This document shows positions 27,148-37,500 of a stretch of DNA of 64,000 nt, one piece after another. The notes below the pieces were generated by a model. It did no database searches. It was not told the origin of the DNA and worked only from the letters and a program-made list of their open reading frames with translations. Location: NCBI GenBank assembly GCA_036877525.1, contig JAZGTH010000099.1:786001-850000 (forward strand), written 5' to 3'. The stretch's first letter is position 1. Each line of letters begins with the position of its first letter. This stretch comes from Chromobotia macracanthus (lineage: Eukaryota > Chordata > Actinopteri > Cypriniformes > Botiidae). The position numbers were made by a program, and so were the translations under genes.

Positions 27148-30100
27148 TCGGATGGTAATGTTCTCTTGGTCTAGAGATGTAGAGTGTTAGATGTTTTGAA
27201 TGTGCTCTGCTTCTGGTGCACAAACATCTCACATGTGACTGGCCAATGAAATTACAACAATTCACATGGAGCGACCAATCATTTCCTCTTCAGGATTTAG
27301 GTAAACTCTGCCACTTCCTGTTTGGCGTTGTTCCCTTTCTGAGGGCATTTCTCTGGCAACACACACACAGACTTCCAGCAGCTTTCAGCGTTCCCCTGGG
27401 TCAAAGCCAGCCAGATTCCCCAAGCTGGATGAATAGGCTTTTAATGCCAGTGGAAATTTTATGGAAGGAGTTTGTGTGCTTGTGTGTATTTCACACATAC
27501 AAGGACAGGATGAAAAATCAACTGGAAGAGCAGAGAGGAGAGATGAGACAGGAAGAAAATACAACACAAGACCAGAAGAGAAAAAATAGACATGATAAGA
27601 CACAGAATGACAACAGAACAGACCACATGACAAAAGAAGAGATGAAAAGAGATGCCATGAGACAAGACTGCACCTAACCAGATGTGAGAAGAGGCAATAT
27701 TACAGCAGAGAACTTTACAGTAGTGTTTACAGAAGACTTTACATGACTGCAAGTCTAAAATCTCTGGAGCCTTCCAGTATATTAGCATTCACTCAGAGCA
27801 ATGTTTCATGTTATAAAACATTGTGTTATAAAACATGTAATAAAACATGGAGTTTCTGCCGCATACATGGCGGCAGAAACACCATGTATGCCAAAGTGGT
27901 ATTGGTCAATGTATTGGGTATTGGGCATTGGTAATGGTCATTTGTCAGATTAACAGTGATCGTTTCACAGCTCATCTTTCCTTACAATTAACAGAGCTGC
28001 ACTGTTGAGCAGAGACACTAGAATGAGCTCCAAAGAGAATCAGTGTGAATCAGAAAGACAATACTGAGACCATACTCAGCTTTTGTAAAAGGACCTGCCT
28101 CGTTTTACAGCCACTGTTATTTAACACTCACAGATACACATGTGAGTGACTCACAAACATTACCTCAGCACATTTTGTAAAGGAAAGAGAAATCGTTGTG
28201 TGTCCAGTGCTGGAAATGAATCAAGGCTTAACAGAAAGGAAGGCCTGATGGCTCAGGGCCAGTTTAAGAGAGGTTTATGCCAGTTGACGATACAAATATC
28301 CTATTTGGCCACAGCTGTGCTGTTACACTCATCCATCATGTACGTGTGGTTTGAAAACGTTTCACTTTCTGTGATGTATTTTTGACCATTCTTGCTAATA
28401 TTGCTCCTAATTTATGTTAGCAAGATAACATTATCTAGCTGGCTTTGTGAAAACTGATTCTTGATAGTCCTGGCGGCATCAGATAGAATCCATTGAACAT
28501 GATAATCTCTGTATATCCAACCAAAGTGTTTACAGAGATACAGTATAGCTTACAGCATATATTCTAGCTATTATTGTTGTGTTATGTGAGGTATGTGTAC
28601 CTGTTATGCGTTTTCACTTTTTCAACATTAGTTAGTGTGTAATGTTGCTGTCTGAGCATAAAAAAACATCTGCAAAGACACGCTGTAAAAGTGCTGTTGC
28701 CATGTCGACAAAATGCTAACCAATCAGAGCCATTCCATATTTCAGAAGGAGGGGCTTCATAGAATGAGGAACTCAGCAGCCTGTTTTTGACAGACTGGGA
28801 AAAAAGATGCTGCGATGAGTTAAAATAATGTGAAAAAGTGTGTTTTTGAACAACAAAGCATGAAAAAAATGAAATTTTAATATATCCCGAAAACAACATC
28901 AACACTGTGGAAAAAAAGCACAGTAGGACCCCTTTACACTGTGAGCTGTGCATTAGATTTATGATCCAAAATGTCTATAAGCTATACCGTGGCATTTTCC
29001 CTGTTTTTCTTTCAGCTGTACTATTGTATGTATAATGTTAAGGGAATTATGTAAAGCAAAACATACGGCATCTGGTCATTATAGCAAATAACAGATGCCA
29101 ACATAGTTATCAGGACCATGTTTATGTTATTATACACATCATTATACACATTTGTGTCCTCGTAAACACATATACAGTACACACAAACACACACACAGAC
29201 GCGCACAGACAAACAAGCATCTTTTGTGCACAGACACTCAGCTAACAGCACACACGTTCCTCTGTTCGTTCCTTCACTCTGACATCTTGGCCCTCCATGA
29301 TGATTCCACTCAGATTCAAGAGCAATCCAGCTCTCTCTCTCTCTTACACACACACATACGCAAACACATAACAAAGAAGAAGATAGAGGGTCAGCCAGTC
29401 AGACATTCCCAGCTATTTTTATCAACACATCAAGAACTTATTTCTAACTGTTCCCTGTTATAAACTCCTTCACTTCCTGTTGAATGTTCTTTATTTTCTC
29501 GATCTCTCTCAATCTCTACACCTCTCTTTGGTGAAATACCCAGAATTACCCCTAAGTGGTATTTTCAGTCTTGTGATGTCAATGAACAGTCTGGCTTTGA
29601 CACACAGTCTGCAGTCACGTCTGTCATTACAGCTCACTCACATACTTGTGTATAGGTGGCTTGTAGCCGTAAACAATTCGACGACAGACCCTTTCTCAGC
29701 TTCAGCCCATGGTGGAAAGGATACTGAACAAATCAAAGGTGTTCGTCTTGTTTTCTAACTCAAAATGACAAATTCAAATTTGTAACAAAAATCATAATCC
29801 ACTTATAATAGAAGTCTACAGGGCAAAGCTTTTCACAAAACGCAGCCTGTGAAAAGTAGCCCTAACATCTGTCAACTCATAATGAGGCAAAGGCAGAAAA
29901 CCAAGTAACTTTCACACAACAGCAATGAAGACATGATGTCCTCAAAATACACAGATCAAGCTCCTCCCACATCATTAACACACCCAGATGTTCAGCATCT
30001 GTATTTTGGGAAGAATAATTGTGTGTGTTTTAGCTAATATACAAGCTGGACATTTCTATTTTAAAACCCTTTATTTTAATAAATGTATTAAATAAAATAA

Positions 30101-32814
30101 TAATTTTTTTTAAAATAATAAAAAAATAAATAAAATTTATTTTAAAGCATTATTCTAAACTATTTGTATAAAACATGCACAGGATGAAACACCTCTGTAC
30201 ACCTCATGCTGCTCTCTCTCTCATCAGGGTGAGGGTAATGTTTTATCTGACTGGATTCACATTCATTTCCCCTCTGTTGTTCAATCCTCTTCACTCATTT
30301 CACCCTTATTTCATCTGTAATGAAAGACAAGACTGAGAGACGAAGGGCACACAGGCGGAAAACAACCTGAATGTTTGACAGCTCCATTTCTGCCGTTTAT
30401 TTCTGTTATGCTTCTGCTGAGATATTGACGCTCTCAAATGAAGACGTTTAGATATAAGGATTGTGTTAAAAAACCCACAAACACAACAACACAATGGAGG
30501 GCAAGTGGAGCCCGAACAAAAATTATTTGGGCAAGTTTATAGGTAAAAGATTTGGTGCTCTTATTTTGGTTTTGGACAGCTAACATCAAAATTATGAAAA
30601 TTAATAAACATAGACTGTAGTTTCTATGTTTAAACATTGAACAACGTAGTGTCAGTTTACACAACACATTAAGAAGGCCAATTCTTACAACTCCCATTTT
30701 AAAAACCAGAACAGAGCAACACTGATTAAACAAAGATACAAAGAAAGCTAACATGACAAAGACACCTAGCTGACAAATCACAAACCTGTGGCTGGTTATA
30801 GCTACTAGTATAGCTACTTATACTAGTCTTACAAGTTAGTCATCTAATGTTTTCAATCAAACAATCAAACTTTTTCCAGTCAATTTAATATAAAGGTTTC
30901 TTTGTCTAATTTGAATCTTAAAAATAAGACTGATAAGCCCTAACTTACTGCTAGTCGATCAGACTAGTTCTTAAAACCCAGTCTTAGCAGCTAACTGGTA
31001 CCTGGTCTTGTGATGTCATCATTTCTTACCTGGCTCATTCCTTCCAGGATCTGTGTCACTGTAATTCAGATTTCTGGTCTGCATGAGTGTGACACACACA
31101 CACACACCAATAAACTCACACACCTATTGATTTTCCTTACACGACATGTTAAAGTTAACTTTCAGCTTCTCAGTTAAATAAATCCAGTTTCTTATCACCC
31201 TGAGTGAAATTAGACATGACTGAGGTATGGCGAAAGAAGAGCAAAAGAATGAAGAAAAGAAAAGGGACTAGTGTACAAATGTACCAGCAAGGAGGAGAGG
31301 AGGCAGCGAGACGCGCTGTGACAATGCTGCTGTTTGTTTACTTCAGAGAAACGTCACAATTTAGACCCACACACTACATACCAGACTGACTAACAAACAA
31401 GAGCTTCTAGTCACACACGCACATACTTTATAGAGCGCTCACAACTCCCTCGCACACATACAATGATATTAAAACTTATTATTAAACTTCCAGGTTAATT
31501 CATGTTAAAATAGCTTTGGCAGCTTTGAACTACAATTCACTACCCTTTTTCTGTAACTGATGAATGTGAACTATAACAAACTCTAACAAACTTCTCATCC
31601 ATTGGGCAAAGGACTGTAAAATGGAAATCCAGCAGAAACAGTATCCACCTTAAACAGTGTATCATCTGGTCACACTGAGCAAAATGTTTTAAACTTGGAG
31701 CAAATCAATTCTAATCTCACATCACAGGAAAGATCGTATGGAGTTTTGGACATAATCCTCGACTGATGGAAATGAAAAAAATGGAAATAAAAGTGCAATA
31801 ATATAGGAAAAGTTTGCGCTATCAAACTGAAATTGTCAGTGTAAACCCAAATGTTTTACAAATATATACACAAATACTGATAAAGTAAACAACATGAGAT
31901 GTTAAAAACCTTTTAAATAAGACACAGACATGAAATGACATAATTATACACTAGTTTACAGATGTAAGGCAATACTTCCTCAATAAAAAAACCCTGTGGT
32001 GAACGTGCTTGTGAGTGGAGCCATGAGCTGTACTAAGCACAGTCTGTGTGGGAATTGTGTAATATTGTTCAATTATTGGGCTGGATTGATCGAGTTTGAA
32101 GTCATTTTGAAGTTTCAAGCACACACAACAACATGAAACAGCCTTCTGTTGAGATGATTCAAAACTGTTGTGTTGCACAAGAATGGAAGTTCTGTTGTGA
32201 AGCAATTACACACATACAAGCACACTAACAAACAGACCGAAACTGTTTCTTTAAAAGACACTGCCCATATATTAAAAAACAAAAACATGTAAAAATTGTT
32301 TCCTCACCATCATGATTATGTTTGATGTTTTACGTATAATATTTGAATATTTCTCTTGAGATTTGAGAGCTTATGACGGTGGGAAGATTTTCAGTGAATG
32401 ATAATATATTATTTCTTATGTCATATGGACTACTAGTATTTTCATAGTGAGTAGTACATAACTGGTATGTGGATAGAGTTTCAAATTTATATTTGTGTTT
32501 CACAGACAAAAGGAAATTAAATGGATGGGAAGGACATAAGAAATGATTTTCATTTCTGGGCAGACTATTCCTTTAGAAGCATGAAAAGCAGATTTCATCA
32601 ATACACAAGTCTTTACTTTGTCCTTGACTGCCAGACACACACACGAACATAACACCATGCATACTCCCTCTCTTTTACACACAACGTATATATCTCGCCA
32701 CCTGTCGCATGCTAGCTAGTGCGAAACCACTAAATTATCTCCAGCAATGACAAGCTATAAAACAAATCAAGCTTTTCGAACCATAAGAGACACACGCACA
32801 CACTCACACACACT

Positions 32815-32845
<31 letters not shown>

Positions 32846-33641
32846 ACACTCACACACACTCACACACACTCACACACACTCACACACACTCACACACACT
32901 CACACACACTCACACACACTCACACACACTCACACACACACTGCTTATTTTCACATACACACCTGCAAACCTGCTACTGGCACGACGGCGAGAGGGCGAC
33001 ACCAGCTCCTTAACAATCTGCAGCACCTGCATATTCAGATGGAGGTGGAGCCAAGATGTGAATAAAAAGTGTGGCTGGGGGCGGGGCCAGTGTAGAACAA
33101 AGCCTGTAGAGCTTCATTCTCGCCACACATGTGCAAAAATAAAGAAAAAGAACATCACTAAAGTGAATGCTAATCCGAGAAAGTCTCATGCAGAAAACAT
33201 TAGAATTCACTGTGTGGCTGTTTTGGTAATGCCCCCAATAGGCTCATTTCCATGTAGGTACACAAGTACAGCGTCAATCTATTTAAATGCAGAAAGACCG
33301 AAATCTACCAAAATCTTTTTTGCACACGTCCATTTTAAAATAAATGATCTGCCGATGCCTCTAGCACTGGATCCTGCAGAAATGCTCCTGCAGAAATCAG
33401 ATTCGGCACTCCAGGTCCCAGTGGTCTAAAAAGGGTCCGCATCTCTTTTCTTCATCGTTTACATCTTTTCTCGCTGTTTCTCTCTCTCACACACTTCCAA
33501 TCAAAGATCTGTGACTCTTCTTTTGTTTACTGCACACCTTCGCAGATACACAGTGTCCAGTTCAGTCTTCTGTTACCGCAGTGTATTTGTGTGTCAGGTG
33601 AGAAAGAACATCTGATGAAGTGACTACACTTCTCCCTCTCT

Positions 33642-33682
<41 letters not shown>

Positions 33683-34161
33683 GCAAGCATACAAATCAAT
33701 ACCAGGACGGCTCTGCTCTATTCTCTGCCTCTATTCTCTGTCTCTCTCTGCCGTTTATTCTTCACAGCTCGACTTGTGCTCTGACAGCTTTAAATTAGAG
33801 AGCATCTGTTACAACAGCCCCTCCCCTTAACTCTCTCTCTCGCTCCTCTGTTCCTCCTTGCTTCAGGACTTAATGTGAATACATAAATGCTGTTCTGATA
33901 TACAGAATACATACATGGGGATTGTAAATGTGGCCATTCATCTTCCACAGGTTGACAGGAGGGACAGGAATCCTGAGAATTTATGGTTTCCAATTCTCGT
34001 TCTGATTCTGGTTTCTTAATGGATTCTTTAAGCTGGTTTTCTGCATCGATGGACAAATCGTTTTTTCTGAACAACTGATGGAGCCGAATTGTTCTGATAT
34101 ATTTAGGATTCTCTGATATATTTAAAATATTTAACTCTCTCAAATCCCAACCTTGATACAA

Positions 34162-34202
<41 letters not shown>

Positions 34203-34470
34203 GTAGGATACACAGATAGTAGATACACTGATAGTAATGAAAAGTTAATATCTCACACATCAGTGTGAATCTTTTGTCATTAATCAAACACATACACACC
34301 CACAGAAAGCCTGCAAGCACTGGTTTACTCATACAGTACACCAAAGCCCAGAGTTACACACACACACCTCTACATACACACTGCACACCTCCAAGCACAC
34401 TATTTATCTACCATTACCTTTCCCAGAATCTGATCTCGCTCAAGGCTAGAATGTTATCATGACACACGGA

Positions 34471-34507
<37 letters not shown>

Positions 34508-37500
34508 GTAAAGACACCTTGTATATAAGCTGTAATCAATCTCTCTATAATGGCCTCATTAATGCTGAAACCGTCAAAAACACAAAACAGCCCGAGAAAA
34601 TGACAGTAACATTACATCAGTATTACATCATCACTGCTCACCACAATATAACACCGTGAGTACAGCGAGAAAATCATGTGACTAGACACAACCTATGAGA
34701 CTTCAGCTGTAGTACTGCATAACCCTCTGCTAACTAAACTGCAGTGCAACTACAGCATTACTGCAACCAGCAAATAAAACATGATGCTCCCAACGTGTTC
34801 CTCAGAGTTCCTGCAACCTGCACAGAACACAGGACGAAACACCGCATTTCAGATGAATGGACATCATACAGACAGAATACACACTGCTGGTCAGAAAAGT
34901 TCAATCGGGCTCTCTGTCACTGTGGAATTATGGGAAATTGATGGTTTCTACTTCCGCACTTTTGTAACAGATATACAAAGTTAAAGAGTGAACTGAGTCA
35001 ACACCAAATGTTCTCCAACTGACTTTGAAGATTAATTTTGTCCAGCATCTTTTTGAGGTCTCGAGGGTCTCTGTTTTGGTTCACAATCAAACAGGTGATT
35101 ATCCTGTGGCAGACAGACATGATCGGTGTGGACTGAGCAGAACTGATGTGAAATCAGCTTTTCTACTGTAAGATGTGATCATCAGTGTGTCAGAGAGTGC
35201 TGGAGTAAAAGCCAGGCTGAGCTGCACTGCATGGCTCAGTTGAGCTTTAATAATGCATACATTAATACAGCAAAATCTCACTGCACTGTGTTCAGAGAGA
35301 GTGTGTGTGTGTATGAGAGAAAGATGGATCATAAAGCGCTTCTCAGAATTTATAGACAAGCGACACAGAAAGAGAGACAGAGGATTGGGAAAACTGTGTC
35401 ATATCCTGTTTGCCACTCTCTTATCCTGCAGTTCCACATGCAGTGTGTAAAACATTGCTCTGTTGTGATTGGCTGATTTAACTGTTTGATTACTGCAGTA
35501 TTTGTTTAGAGGTTTGTATTGACTGCTGGGTTTATAGGATGTGAAAGATAAGATATATATGTATGTATATAAAGAGTTTTGTTTACGGCTCTAAAAGTCA
35601 TCTGCTGCTTGATAACTTGGGACCTGCGGTTTGTGTTACTATAGCAACACCATTAGCTCTGACTGGTCAACAGGAGTGTTGTCACATAACCATTCTTTTG
35701 ACCATCAGCACAACGTCAGGTCCACACTGCAGCTTACCCAGACCAGAAACCATCCACTTAGACAAAACTGACATCTAAAGACCAACCACAGTTTTTATGT
35801 CTATCACAGACGTACCTTCAAAAGCAGAAAACACAGTTCAGCTCATGGATATCTCGTTCACAGCACTTTCTATGTGCCAAAATGATTCTTTATCTGTTTG
35901 ACGTCAAACCCAGTGATCAGTTCTTCCTCAAATGTTCTCATTTTAGCAACTGTGTACACTTTAAGGACATTTTCAGGGGAAGTAGCAAAAACCTGTGTTT
36001 CCTGACACCCAGATGTTGTGTAGTGAACTGTTGGTCAGTGAACTGATTGACATTTATGAATTGAACTCCACAAAATCTGCACAATTTTGACTTATTGTAT
36101 ATAAAGGTAGTAGATAAAGTAAATATAAAAATACTAAAATCTGTAATAACAAAGAGGGTGGAATATAATAAAATAAACAAAAAAATATAGTAAAATAAAC
36201 AGGGTGGAACACATTTGTGAAGGACAGGCACTGAAATTCTGCATAATTATTCAACACTATTCTGCAGAAACCTTTTTTGTGGGAAATATATCTCTGGATA
36301 TGGTAAAATGTAGAGATTACCACATATATATTTACATTTTTGCAAGTTTTTGTAAGAATACCAGCCTTGCTAACATGACTACGCATCTCACATTTTACAT
36401 TTGGTTTAAACAACATTCTGGACAGTCAAACTGTGAAATTCAATACAAAGAAAAACAAACAAATGGACATGCAACGTGTGAGGTGTGTATAGTTTTTGTG
36501 AAGGTTGGACATTCAACAATTGCTCCAAAATGTTTCACAGGTGCAAAGTGCATGCGTCTCTATCTATGAGGAAGCAGAAACTATTCAGGTAATCAGCAAC
36601 TGACAACATGTAAAGAGGAAGTGAGCTATTGTCATTTTGTCATTTTGTCATTTTACTATCACACACCTACGAGTTTGTGTACACACTGTTGAGTCACACA
36701 CAGACACACACGCCCTTAAACCAGATTGATCAAGCAAAGAAAACATGAAACACTTGAGAGACAAAAATCCACATGTACAAAACTACCATTGTTACGTGTC
36801 AAGGTAACCTGGTAGTGTGCCAGGCCAGACAGTGTGTGTGTGGCTATACGAGCACAGCATCCATTTCCTCATGTTCCACTGTTTACTGTGAAATGTAATC
36901 ACATTCCTCAGTGACTTCCTTCCCGTGGTCATCCAGCTAGCTAACTGAGCAAACACAGCCACATACTCATCATCAAACCATGGGCATCGGTGTGTGTCAC
37001 ATGACATGCAAAACAGACGCCTTTCTTTTACAATGAAGAGCTTTGGACTGCCTGTGTTGACTTAAGACAGAGATTAATTGTGTTTGTACAACAAGAGAAT
37101 GGGACACAAAACAGTGTGTCCAAAAAGTATTTGTACACTTTAACTATAATGACACTTAAGCCACACTTACACATGAATAAATCCCATTAAATGGCACAAA
37201 ATCCAAATAATTGACATTTGTAAACAAATAATACTGAAGACTTGCTTAAAACTAACTTCACTTTCCTGTGTGATTTTATTATGTTCAATTCTATTCTATG
37301 ATGCTGATCTGATAAAAGGTAATTGTTGATCTGACGTGTGATGCTGGTAATTATTAGGATTTTACACACACAAAACAAAATGATGCAGAATATTTAGTAT
37401 TTGTAATAATCTCACAGATTTTTCTGTTAGCATTCAGTGAGCATCTGTGTCTGTATGATCAATAAACCCAATTTACAAGCTGGTAAATCTGCCGTATGTC

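Noticed and set aside
32747..33013. 88-codon plus ORF
   Set aside because: It is a Thr-His repeat produced by the CACACACACT array; no coding evidence.
33790..34344. 184-codon minus ORF
   Set aside because: The longest frame reads through an intron and a CTGT microsatellite. The frame supported by splice phase is a different one that ends at 34103.
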